A stretch of DNA of 5,893 nucleotides from JANOBJ01 sp031411575 (GCA_031411575.1 JANOBJ010000136.1:1-5893); one strand, 5' to 3'; shown: positions 1 through 5,701, counted from the stretch's first letter. The notes: a model not told the origin generated them from the letters alone. Numbers and translations: made by a program.

Positions 1-2033
1 AAGTTGCGGTAGCCCTCGCAGCGCTTCGGGTCAAAGTTGATGTTGCGGCCCAGCGAGGCCAGCGCTGCAAAAGTGAAGCGCAGTGCATCCGCGCCATAGG
101 CCGGAATGCCGTCGGGAAACTCCTTTTGCGTGTTCTTGCGCACCTGCGGCGCTGTCTCGGGCTTGCGCAGGCCTTCGGCGCGCTTGTCCAGCAGCGGCGC
201 GAGTTCGATGCCGTCGATCAGGTCGACCGGATCGAGCACATTGCCCTCGCTCTTGCTCATCTTCTTGCCATGCGAGTCGCGCACCAGGCCGTGGATGTAG
301 ACGTGTTTGAACGGCACCCGGTCAGTGAAATGGGTGGTCATCATGATCATCCGGGCGACCCAGAAGAAGATGATGTCGTAGCCGGTGACCAGCACGGTGC
401 TGGGCAGGTAGAGGTTGTAGTCGCTGGTGGTGTCCGTACCCTGTTCAGGCCAGCCCATGGTGCTGAAGGGAACCAGCGCCGACGAATACCAGGTGTCGAG
501 CACGTCTTCATCGCGCTTGAGCGTCTTGCCCGGTGCCTGGGCCTGCGCCTCGGCCTCGCTGCGCGCCACATAGACCTGGCCGTCCTCGTCGTACCAGGCC
601 GGAATCTGGTGGCCCCACCAGAGCTGGCGGCTGATGCACCAGTCCTGGATGTTGTTCATCCACTGGTTGTAGGTGTTGACCCAGTTCTCGGGCACGAATG
701 TCACCTCGCCCGACTGAACGGCGTCGATGGCTTTTTGCGCGATGCTCTTGCCAGTGGCGTCGGCCTTGGTCATGGCCACGAACCACTGGTCGGTGAGCAT
801 CGGCTCGACAATCTCGCCGGTGCGGGCGCAGCGTGGCACCATGAGCTTGTGTTTCTTGACTTCGACCAGCGCGCCAATGGCTTCGAGGTCTTTCACGACC
901 TGCTTGCGTGCTACGAAGCGGTTGAGACCTTGCAGATGAGCAGGAATGAGCTCGCGATTCGCGTGCAAATCGTAAGCGCGACCGAGTGTAGATCGAAGGC
1001 TTTCGTGTACTTGCTGCAGCCCTGATTCTTTGCTAACGATCTTTGCGTCAAGATCCAGCACTTGAACAATGGGCAGGCCGTGGCGCTGGCCGACAGCGTA
1101 GTCATTGGTGTCGTGCGCCGGGGTCACTTTGACCACGCCGGTGCCAAAGGCCTTGTCCACGTAGTCGTCGGCGATCACCGGAATTTCGCGGTTGCAGAGG
1201 GGCAACATCACCATCTTGCCGATGAGGTGGGTGTAGCGCTCGTCCTCCGGGTGCACCATCACCGCCACGTCACCCAGCATGGTTTCGGGGCGCGTGGTGG
1301 CCACGGTCAGGCCGGCCAAGCCGTTGATCGGACCCTCCGCAAACGGGTAGAGGATGTGCCAGAGAAAACCGTCTTCCTCTTCGCTTTCCACCTCCAGGTC
1401 GCTCACGGCGGTTTTCAGCACCGGGTCCCAGTTGACCAGGCGCTTGCCACGGTAGATCAGGCCCTGCTGGTACAGGCGCACGAAGGTCTCGGTGACCACG
1501 CCCGACAGCTTGTCGTCCATGGTGAAGTACTCGCGGCTCCAGTCCACGCTGTCGCCCATGCGGCGCATCTGGGTGGTGATGGTGTTGCCGCTTTTTTCCT
1601 TCCATTCCCACACCTTGGCCACGAAGTTCTTGCGCGCCTCGGCGGGCGTCGGCCCCATGTCGTGGCGGCTGATCTTCTGTTCCTGCAGCTGGCGCTCCAC
1701 CACGATCTGCGTGGCGATGCCGGCGTGGTCGGTGCCGGGAATCCACGCGGTGTTGAAGCCGCGCATGCGGTGGTAGCGGGTCAACGAGTCCATGATGGTC
1801 TGGTTGAACGCGTGGCCCATGTGCAACGTGCCCGTCACATTGGGCGGCGGCAGCTGGATGGCGAAATTGTGGGCTTGCGCGTGCGCGTCGGCGCTGGGCT
1901 GGCCCGTGCCGCGAAAGCCGGCCACGCCGTAGCCGCGACGCTCCCATTCGGGGCCCCATTGGGCCTCGATGGCGGCGGGCTCGAAAGACTTGGACAGGCT
2001 GTTCAAGCCCGGTTGCTGGAGGGTGTCGCTCAT
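1..2033 (-). CDS. valS: Valyl-tRNA synthetase, N-terminal 676 codons (3' end outside window)
   Basis: Class I aminoacyl-tRNA synthetase that charges tRNA-Val with valine in the cytoplasm and hydrolyses mischarged threonine. I followed one open frame from the ATG at 2033 to the window edge with no stop or frameshift. Signatures seen: the HIGH box as HMGH (residues 71-74, after PPPNVTGTL), PGTDHAGIATQ (99-109), the editing-domain TTRPET (246-251), LTDQWF (413-418), a WWGHQIPAWY segment (about 470-480) and KMSKS (591-595). Proteobacterial ValS is about 950 residues, so the tRNA anticodon-binding domain and C-terminal coiled coil lie beyond position 1. The start is chosen because the N-terminus (LSKSFEPAAIEAQWGPEWE) matches the family; its Shine-Dalgarno is weak (AGG very close to the ATG). 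A lower-GC patch at 921-1070 encodes a long editing-domain linker. A terminator-like hairpin sits immediately upstream. Confidence 0.97.
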   Translation of the reverse strand, partial: MSDTLQQPGLNSLSKSFEPAAIEAQWGPEWERRGYGVAGFRGTGQPSADAHAQAHNFAIQLPPPNVTGTLHMGHAFNQTIMDSLTRYHRMRGFNTAWIPGTDHAGIATQIVVERQLQEQKISRHDMGPTPAEARKNFVAKVWEWKEKSGNTITTQMRRMGDSVDWSREYFTMDDKLSGVVTETFVRLYQQGLIYRGKRLVNWDPVLKTAVSDLEVESEEEDGFLWHILYPFAEGPINGLAGLTVATTRPETMLGDVAVMVHPEDERYTHLIGKMVMLPLCNREIPVIADDYVDKAFGTGVVKVTPAHDTNDYAVGQRHGLPIVQVLDLDAKIVSKESGLQQVHESLRSTLGRAYDLHANRELIPAHLQGLNRFVARKQVVKDLEAIGALVEVKKHKLMVPRCARTGEIVEPMLTDQWFVAMTKADATGKSIAQKAIDAVQSGEVTFVPENWVNTYNQWMNNIQDWCISRQLWWGHQIPAWYDEDGQVYVARSEAEAQAQAPGKTLKRDEDVLDTWYSSALVPFSTMGWPEQGTDTTSDYNLYLPSTVLVTGYDIIFFWVARMIMMTTHFTDRVPFKHVYIHGLVRDSHGKKMSKSEGNVLDPVDLIDGIELAPLLDKRAEGLRKPETAPQVRKNTQKEFPDGIPAYGADALRFTFAALASLGRNINFDPKRCEGYRN

Positions 2034-2047
2034 GGCCTGGCAGTAGG

Positions 2048-2078
2048 AGAAAAAAACAAACGGCACCCGTGGGTGCCG
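2048..2078 (-). terminator. Rho-independent terminator (or valS leader attenuator)
   Basis: Read on the minus strand, CGGCACCCACGGGTGCCG (2078-2061) forms a perfect hairpin, realistically a 7-bp stem with a 4-nt loop. It is followed at once by TTTGTTTTTT (2060-2051). It begins 29 nt after the stop codon of the DUF2783 gene, so its plain role is to end the VOC/monooxygenase/DUF2783 transcript. There is no T-rich run on the plus-strand side, so it acts only in the minus direction. The U-tract ends about 17 nt before the valS ATG, too close for a separate promoter in between. Confidence 0.85.
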
Positions 2079-2106
2079 CTAGATGACCGGGTGGGGGAGG
2101 CTTATT

Positions 2107-2295
2107 TTACGCAGGCAGGGCCTTGGCCGCCTCGACACAGTCCTTCAGCACCCGCGCGTCGCCGACCTGGTTGGCCAGCAGCAGGATCAGCCGGGCGTTG
2201 AGCAGCTCGGACTGCATCGGGTCGAGCCCGGTGTGCGCGTCCAGCAGCTGCTCATAAAAGGTATCGGCGTCCTGGAAATTGAGCGTGGTCTTCAT
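2107..2295 (-). CDS. DUF2783 family small protein (62 aa)
   Basis: A 62-residue acidic, probably helical soluble protein with no signal peptide or membrane segment. The segment LNARLILLLANQVGD (residues 33-47) followed by a second helix (VLKDCVEAAKALPA) is what I recognise as the DUF2783 family. These small proteins are typically encoded beside FAD-dependent aromatic monooxygenases; the molecular function is not known to me. The ATG (2295-2293) overlaps the TGA (2294-2292) of the upstream monooxygenase as ATGA, so translation is probably coupled and the two proteins may be made in fixed ratio. An intrinsic terminator follows 29 nt after the stop. A role as an accessory or stabilising partner of the monooxygenase is inferred from context only. 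Confidence 0.85.
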   Translation of the reverse strand: MKTTLNFQDADTFYEQLLDAHTGLDPMQSELLNARLILLLANQVGDARVLKDCVEAAKALPA

Positions 2296-4064
2296 GCGGC
2301 CTCTCCGGTGGTGGCATGGGCCGTGCCCATGGCTTTTTCAATCGCCAGCACCAGCTGGGCGTCGATGCTTTCGCCGGTGGCGGCGACATAGCTGTCGGGC
2401 CGCACCAGCGCCCAGGCATGCCCGAACACATGGCAGGCGCCCTGCAGGTGGCCAATGCCCTTGGCGGTGGCGTCGCGCACGTGCTCCAGCGCGCCGGCCC
2501 GGTCATCCGGCCCCAGCACCTGCACGCAGCGCACCGGTGCGATGCCTGCCAGTGCGCGCAGCCGCTGCAGGCTGGCGGCCGGGATTTCGCCAAACACCAG
2601 CAACAGCAGGCGGCCATCGGCCCACTGCAGCAGGTCGTTGACGACGCCCGGTGTCGAGTCAGCCCAGCGGAACGCCACGTTCTGCACCGACAGGCCGCCG
2701 CCGGGGCTGCAGGCGCCCGACTGCGTGTAGCTGTTGGCCACCGCCATGCGGCCGGTGTTGACCAGTTGGCGCGCGAACACATGCTGCTTGGCCAGGCTGA
2801 TGGCAGCGTCGCGGAAGGTGCGCTCGATGCCGTCGGCCGGGCGCAGGAACCGCGCGGTGCGGTTGGTCACCAGCACGTTCTGGCTGGCGGCCTCGTGCCG
2901 CTCCTGGTGGTAGCTCTCCAGCAGCGCGGGCGCCGCGCGGCCCTGGATGACTGCGGCCAGCTTCCAGGCCAGGTTGTCGGCGTCGGCGATGCCGGTGTTG
3001 CCGCCGCGCGCGCCGAACGGGCTGACCACTTTGGCTGAATCGCCCATGAAGAACACACGGCCGTGGCGCATGCGGTCGATGCATTCGCTGCGGTAGGCAT
3101 ACGGGCCGACCCAGACGATCTCGACACCCGCATCGGCGCCAAACTGGCGCGTCAGGCGCTCGCGCACCACGTCTTCGCGGCTCACGTAGTCGGGGTCGGC
3201 GTTGGGCGCCATCTGGTAATCGATGCGCCAGACGTCGTCGGCCATCAGGTGCTGCCAGACGGCGCGGTTGTCGTTGAACGGAGCCTCGATCCAGGTGTGG
3301 CGCTCGGTGGGCGGGTGTTTCTTGAAGCGCACGTCGGCAATGCACCAGCGGTCATCGCCCTTTTTGGCCGTCACGCTGGCGTTGCACCAGCGGCGAAACG
3401 GGCTGTGCGAACCGGTCGCGTCCACCACATGGTCGGCCTGCAGGGTGTAGCTGCCGGCCGGGGTTTCGACGGTCAGCGTGGCCACGTCGGCGCTTTGCTG
3501 GAAGCCCGTGACGCGGCTCTTCCAGCGGATATCCACCGCGCCGCCCGCTGCGCGGGGCTGGCGGTTGAGCTCGTGGATGCGCTCGACCAGAAAGCCTTCG
3601 ATGTAGAACTGCTGGATGTTGATGAACGGCGGCTGGCTCGACAGGTTGTAGGCGCTTTGCTGGCGCAGGTCGAAGGCGTACACCTCGTCGGTGCCGGCGA
3701 AGGTGCGGCCCACGCTCCACTGGATGCCCTTGGCGGCGATGCGCTCGTACACACCCAGCCGGTGAAAGATCTCGAGTGATTTTTGCGTGTAGCAGATGCC
3801 GCGCGACGACGCGCCCTTGACGCCCACCGTGTTGTCTTCGTCCAGCAGCACGGCCGCCACGCCCAGGCGCGCCAGCGCGCAGGCCAGCGTGAGGCCGGTG
3901 ATGCCGCCGCCAACGATCACGATCAGGTGGCGCCGCACCTCGCCCGAGGTGAGTTCGGGTGGCGCGACAAACGGGTATTCGGGCAGCGCATAGCCCGCGC
4001 CCTGCGTGAATTCATAGCCGTTGGTGAAGGCGGCTTCAGCGTAGGGCTTGTCGGTTTGCAGCAT
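2292..4064 (-). CDS. Class A FAD-dependent aromatic monooxygenase (PHBH/MhpA-like), 590 aa
   Basis: Predicted cytoplasmic NAD(P)H- and O2-dependent flavoprotein hydroxylase (FAD_binding_3 family) acting on an aromatic, probably phenolic, acid. Seen: an N-terminal Rossmann dinucleotide motif VGGGITG (G52-x-G54-xx-G57) after a roughly 45-residue leader, the acidic end of beta-2 (LLDED, 73-77), and the second FAD ribityl-binding motif GDSAKVVSPFGARGGNTG (341-358) followed by DADNLAWKL. A C-terminal thioredoxin-like extension (about 470-590) ends in ALVRPDSYVAA, as in MhpA-type enzymes. The usual DG motif is altered: the expected DGxxSxxR reads TGSHSPFR (217-224). A GGGAG-like Shine-Dalgarno (GGGAG, 4080-4076) lies 11 nt before the ATG, a somewhat long spacing. 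Length fits MhpA-like enzymes (about 550-600). The gene overlaps the DUF2783 gene by 4 nt and lies 148 bp downstream of the VOC gene. The substrate cannot be assigned; hydroxyphenylpropionate-, hydroxybenzoate- or other phenol-type substrates are all possible. Confidence 0.9.
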   Translation of the reverse strand: MLQTDKPYAEAAFTNGYEFTQGAGYALPEYPFVAPPELTSGEVRRHLIVIVGGGITGLTLACALARLGVAAVLLDEDNTVGVKGASSRGICYTQKSLEIFHRLGVYERIAAKGIQWSVGRTFAGTDEVYAFDLRQQSAYNLSSQPPFINIQQFYIEGFLVERIHELNRQPRAAGGAVDIRWKSRVTGFQQSADVATLTVETPAGSYTLQADHVVDATGSHSPFRRWCNASVTAKKGDDRWCIADVRFKKHPPTERHTWIEAPFNDNRAVWQHLMADDVWRIDYQMAPNADPDYVSREDVVRERLTRQFGADAGVEIVWVGPYAYRSECIDRMRHGRVFFMGDSAKVVSPFGARGGNTGIADADNLAWKLAAVIQGRAAPALLESYHQERHEAASQNVLVTNRTARFLRPADGIERTFRDAAISLAKQHVFARQLVNTGRMAVANSYTQSGACSPGGGLSVQNVAFRWADSTPGVVNDLLQWADGRLLLLVFGEIPAASLQRLRALAGIAPVRCVQVLGPDDRAGALEHVRDATAKGIGHLQGACHVFGHAWALVRPDSYVAATGESIDAQLVLAIEKAMGTAHATTGEAA

Positions 4065-4097
4065 GGCGGATCAGGCTCCCGAAATCAGGGTGAAACA

Positions 4098-4170
4098 GCG
4101 TTTTGAGAGTCAAATCGTGCTCTGGCGCTCATCGGATGGTCATAGTTTGCTATTAATAACATAGCATAGC
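4098..4170. repeat. AT-rich, repeat-like element in the VOC-monooxygenase gap (possible dispersed Comamonadaceae repeat or operator)
   Basis: The 148 bp between the VOC stop and the monooxygenase start contain no gene. Within them is an AT-rich stretch with the inverted repeat GCTAT-N7-ATAGC (4149-4165) and three CATAG copies (4141, 4160, 4165). The flanking segment reads, on the minus strand, GAGCGCCAGAGC then GATTTGACTCTCAAAAC. Its overall look, an AATAGC-type core then a GCGC(C/T)AGAGC block then a TTTGACTC/AAAA tail, resembles short dispersed intergenic repeats I recall from Comamonadaceae genomes. This is recollection, not a search. Alternatively the dyad is a regulator binding site for the monooxygenase. 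I found no convincing promoter here: TTGACT (4113-4108, minus) has no matching -10. Confidence 0.35.
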
Positions 4171-4212
4171 GCGCCGGGGCAGATGGAGAATCGGTGGGGC
4201 GCGGGCGGGCGT

Positions 4213-4836
4213 TCAAGCGGCAGCCGGCTTCACAAACTCGGGCCGGTCGTTGTGTTGCGGCTTGAGCGGCTCTGCCGCCTTGCCGGCCGCCCGGTCACGG
4301 CGCCACTGCGCCTTGCGCGCGGTCCACTCGTCCAGGCGCGCATGCGCGGTCTTGCTTTCCTGCAGCATCTGGAACTCATCGGCCAGCTGCGCGGTGAGCT
4401 CCATCCGCACGCCGTTGGGGTCGAAGAAATAGATGCTCTTGAAGATGTGGTGGTCGGTCACGCCCAGTACTTCCACGCCTTCGGCCTCGAGCCGCGCCTT
4501 CATGTCCTGCAGCGCCTGCACCGAATCGACCCGGAACGAGATGTGGTTGACCCACAGCGGCGTGTTGGGCGACGGCAGCGCGGCCTCGTCGTTGCCCAGG
4601 TCAAAGAACGCGATGAAGCTGCCGTCCTGCAGGCGAAAGAAGAAGTGCGTGTAGGGGCAGTACTCACCGGTGCTGGGCACCACATCGCTCTGAATGATGT
4701 GGTACAGCGGCAGGCCCAGGATGTCTTCGTAGAAGTGCCGGGTTTCCTCGGCATCGCGGGCGCGGTAAGCGTAGTGGTGCAGCTGGTGGATCGGGGCGGG
4801 GGCCGGCAATGCGGCGCTTTTCAACACGGCGGACAT
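4213..4836 (-). CDS. VOC-fold protein, putative type I extradiol-dioxygenase-like (207 aa)
   Basis: Vicinal-oxygen-chelate protein with two beta-alpha-beta-beta-beta modules: HHYAYRARDAEETRHFYEDI near residues 20-39 and VNHISFRVDS near 96-105. The second module ends in the family signature FFDPNGVRMELT (137-148). Candidate metal ligands are H20 or H21, H98 and E146, the 2-His-1-carboxylate arrangement of Fe(II) extradiol dioxygenases and related VOC enzymes. A charged C-terminal tail (about 160-207) follows. The frame is open back to an ATG at 4968, but I choose the ATG at 4836. It has a good Shine-Dalgarno (GGAG, 5 nt spacer), the promoter lies between the two candidates, and homology begins just after it. 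It is first in the minus-strand cassette, upstream of the FAD monooxygenase, which suggests ring cleavage or isomerisation of the hydroxylated product. Glyoxalase- or isomerase-type activity is equally possible from sequence. Confidence 0.85.
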   Translation of the reverse strand: MSAVLKSAALPAPAPIHQLHHYAYRARDAEETRHFYEDILGLPLYHIIQSDVVPSTGEYCPYTHFFFRLQDGSFIAFFDLGNDEAALPSPNTPLWVNHISFRVDSVQALQDMKARLEAEGVEVLGVTDHHIFKSIYFFDPNGVRMELTAQLADEFQMLQESKTAHARLDEWTARKAQWRRDRAAGKAAEPLKPQHNDRPEFVKPAAA

Positions 4837-4916
4837 GGCGTCTCCAGTCGGGCAAGCCCGGGCAAGGCTGGCAGACGCCGGGAAGGCGCCAACGCGGCGT
4901 CCGACACCCACCAAGA

Positions 4917-4951
4917 ATTTACTAATGCGTAACGCATTTACTATATCGTAA
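4917..4951. promoter_or_regulatory. Tandem operator: two copies of TTACTA-N3-CGTAA
   Basis: TTACTAATGCGTAA (4919-4932) and TTACTATATCGTAA (4938-4951) share TTACTA-N3-CGTAA, and each has the dyad TTAC-N6-GTAA. With the preceding AT they are 16-mers identical at 13 positions. Their starts are 19 bp apart, close to two helical turns, so two dimers would bind the same face. The upstream copy covers the -10 box of the VOC promoter and the other lies just downstream of the expected transcription start, an arrangement typical of repression. A perfect 15-bp palindrome (AATGCGT-A-ACGCATT, 4924-4938) bridges them. Regulator family (MarR, TetR, GntR or other) is unknown; none is encoded in the window. 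Confidence 0.6.
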
Positions 4952-4968
4952 TTTTTCGCGGCTGCCAA
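4940..4968 (-). promoter_or_regulatory. Sigma70-type promoter for the VOC gene
   Basis: On the minus strand, TTGGCA (4968-4963, 5/6 match to TTGACA) is separated by exactly 17 nt from TATAGT (4945-4940, 5/6 match to TATAAT). Transcription would start near 4933, giving a leader of about 97 nt before the ATG at 4836. It could drive the whole VOC/monooxygenase/DUF2783 cassette. The -10 lies inside one of the tandem operator copies. Confidence 0.6.
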
Positions 4969-5008
4969 TGGCTGGCCTCGCCGGTTGGGCCCCTCGTCGC
5001 CAGCTAGT

Positions 5009-5023
5009 TGAGAATTGTTATCA
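5009..5023. promoter_or_regulatory. Fur box
   Basis: TGAGAATTGTTATCA matches the 7-1-7 Fur consensus TGATAATNATTATCA at 12 of 14 fixed positions, and the surrounding 17 bp (5008-5024) form a dyad with only two mismatched pairs. It lies 150 bp upstream of the rubrerythrin ATG and about 40 bp from the -35 of the divergent VOC promoter, so the likely target is the rubrerythrin gene. That assignment is inferred. Confidence 0.6.
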
Positions 5024-5113
5024 ATACCAACGTTTCAATAGGCACCCTCAATAGCGGGCATTGACGCATCCAATTAGACGCCGCCCGGCAACAGGGCTAG
5101 GCTCCGCAGGTCT

Positions 5114-5119
5114 TTGACA
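5114..5119 (+). promoter_or_regulatory. Candidate -35 box for rubrerythrin
   Basis: A perfect TTGACA lies 54 bp before the rubrerythrin ATG. No TATAAT-like hexamer is present 16-19 nt downstream (the spacer end reads CGAAAGCGAC), so this is either an activator-dependent promoter, one for another sigma factor, or chance. It also forms part of an imperfect dyad TTGACA-N5-TGTTCAA (5114-5131). Confidence 0.3.
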
Positions 5120-5172
5120 AAAACTGTTCAAGGCGAAAGCGACTTTTTTCTTCAACCCACCAGGAGATTTCC

Positions 5173-5595
5173 ATGGCAGCTCTCAAAGGCTCCAAGACGG
5201 AGCAATGCCTCAAAGACGCATTTGCTGGCGAATCGCAAGCCAACCGCCGCTACCTGTATTTCGCAAACAAGGCCGACGTGGAAGGCCAGAACGACGTGGC
5301 AGCGCTGTTCCGCTCCACCGCTGAAGGCGAAACCGGTCACGCCCACGGGCATCTGGAATTTCTGGAGCAATCCGGCGATCCCGCCACCGGCATGCCGATC
5401 GGCCCGACCCGCGACAACCTGAAATCGGCTGTTGCCGGCGAAACCCACGAGTACACCGACATGTACCCGGGCATGGCCAAGACTGCCCGCGAAGAAGGTT
5501 TCGACGAAATCGCCGACTGGTTCGAGACGCTGGCCAAGGCCGAGCGTTCACACGCCAACCGCTACACGAAAGCGCTGGCTGAACTGGTGGATTGA
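5173..5595 (+). CDS. Rubrerythrin, diiron domain only (140 aa)
   Basis: Four-helix-bundle non-haem diiron protein, normally an NAD(P)H-dependent peroxide reductase in the cytoplasm. Ligand motifs are complete: E20 (GESQANRRY), E53 and H56 (EGETGH), E90 and E93 (GETHEY, followed by the typical MYPGMAKTAREEG), and E124 and H127 (AERSH). The usual C-terminal rubredoxin domain (CxxC...CxxC, about 40-50 residues) is absent: the protein stops after the second ExxH helix. It must therefore receive electrons from a separate donor. The start is firm: AGGAG (5162-5166) lies 6 nt before the ATG. A Fur box lies upstream, and a terminator plus a long inverted repeat lie downstream. The next gene, 106 bp on, encodes an Fe-S protein that could be a redox partner. 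Confidence 0.95.
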   Translation: MAALKGSKTEQCLKDAFAGESQANRRYLYFANKADVEGQNDVAALFRSTAEGETGHAHGHLEFLEQSGDPATGMPIGPTRDNLKSAVAGETHEYTDMYPGMAKTAREEGFDEIADWFETLAKAERSHANRYTKALAELVD

Positions 5596-5612
5596 TTCCC
5601 CCGAGTGAAGCG

Positions 5613-5640
5613 CCGCCGCGCCGCGAGGTGCGGCGGTTTT
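5613..5640 (+). terminator. Intrinsic terminator after rubrerythrin
   Basis: GC-rich hairpin: either CCGCCGC (5613-5619) with GCGGCGG (5630-5636), or the tighter CGCCGC-GAGGT-GCGGCG (5619-5635), followed by TTTTC. It lies 18 nt after the rubrerythrin stop. The T-tract is short (four), so partial read-through into the Fe-S gene is plausible. Confidence 0.65.
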
Positions 5641-5677
5641 CGAAGCGGCTGGTCTGTTGCAAGCCGCTTCGAAAACC
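5635..5677. repeat. Perfect 16-bp inverted repeat, 11-nt loop
   Basis: GGTTTTCGAAGCGGCT (5635-5650) and AGCCGCTTCGAAAACC (5662-5677) are exact reverse complements separated by 11 nt. The left arm starts on the last bases of the terminator stem and includes its T-tract, so the two hairpins cannot both be fully formed. It ends 24 nt before the Fe-S gene start and is not followed by a T-tract on either strand. It may stabilise the 3' end of the rubrerythrin mRNA, act as a second terminator, or be a protein-binding site. Confidence 0.85.
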
Positions 5678-5701
5678 AACCATCCAAGAAGAGAGCGCCC
5701 A

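Larger units (their letters stand above)
4837..5172. other. Divergent intergenic control region
   Basis: This 336-bp gap separates the minus-strand VOC gene from the plus-strand rubrerythrin gene. I see no credible gene in it. The left part (4837-4910) is GC-rich leader of the VOC transcript. 4911-4968 holds the VOC promoter and tandem operator. 5009-5023 is a Fur-box-like palindrome. 5061-5172 is the rubrerythrin leader, with TTGACG at 5061 and TTGACA at 5114, neither followed by a good -10 element. Confidence 0.8.

Noticed and set aside
911..1105. Possible frameshift or break in valS where another minus-strand frame opens
   Set aside because: I translated the valS frame codon by codon across 840-1082; it stays open and resumes family-typical sequence (GLNRFVARKQVVKDLEA) in the same frame.
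2034..2110. T-box riboswitch or valine-rich leader peptide in front of valS
   Set aside because: No T-box-like conserved stretch or specifier structure fits in this short leader, and I found no short frame with clustered valine codons. T-boxes are also typical of Firmicutes, not proteobacteria.
126..2201. Two long plus-strand open frames (about 126-1025 and 1062-2201) opposite valS
   Set aside because: They are antisense shadows of a well-conserved valS frame in GC-rich DNA. Their translations are low-complexity and rich in H, V, G and A, with no recognisable domain and no ribosome binding site.
2316..3779. Plus-strand open frames opposite the FAD monooxygenase
   Set aside because: The minus-strand frame encodes clear flavoprotein motifs throughout; the plus-strand translations show none and are compositional shadows.
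4837..4968. N-terminal extension of the VOC protein to an ATG at 4968
   Set aside because: The extension would begin inside the promoter -35 box, has no ribosome binding site and no similarity to VOC proteins. The ATG at 4836 has GGAG 5 nt upstream.
5114..5131. FNR-type site TTGA...TCAA in the rubrerythrin leader
   Set aside because: The half-sites are 10 nt apart; FNR sites (TTGAT-N4-ATCAA) need 6 between TTGA and TCAA.
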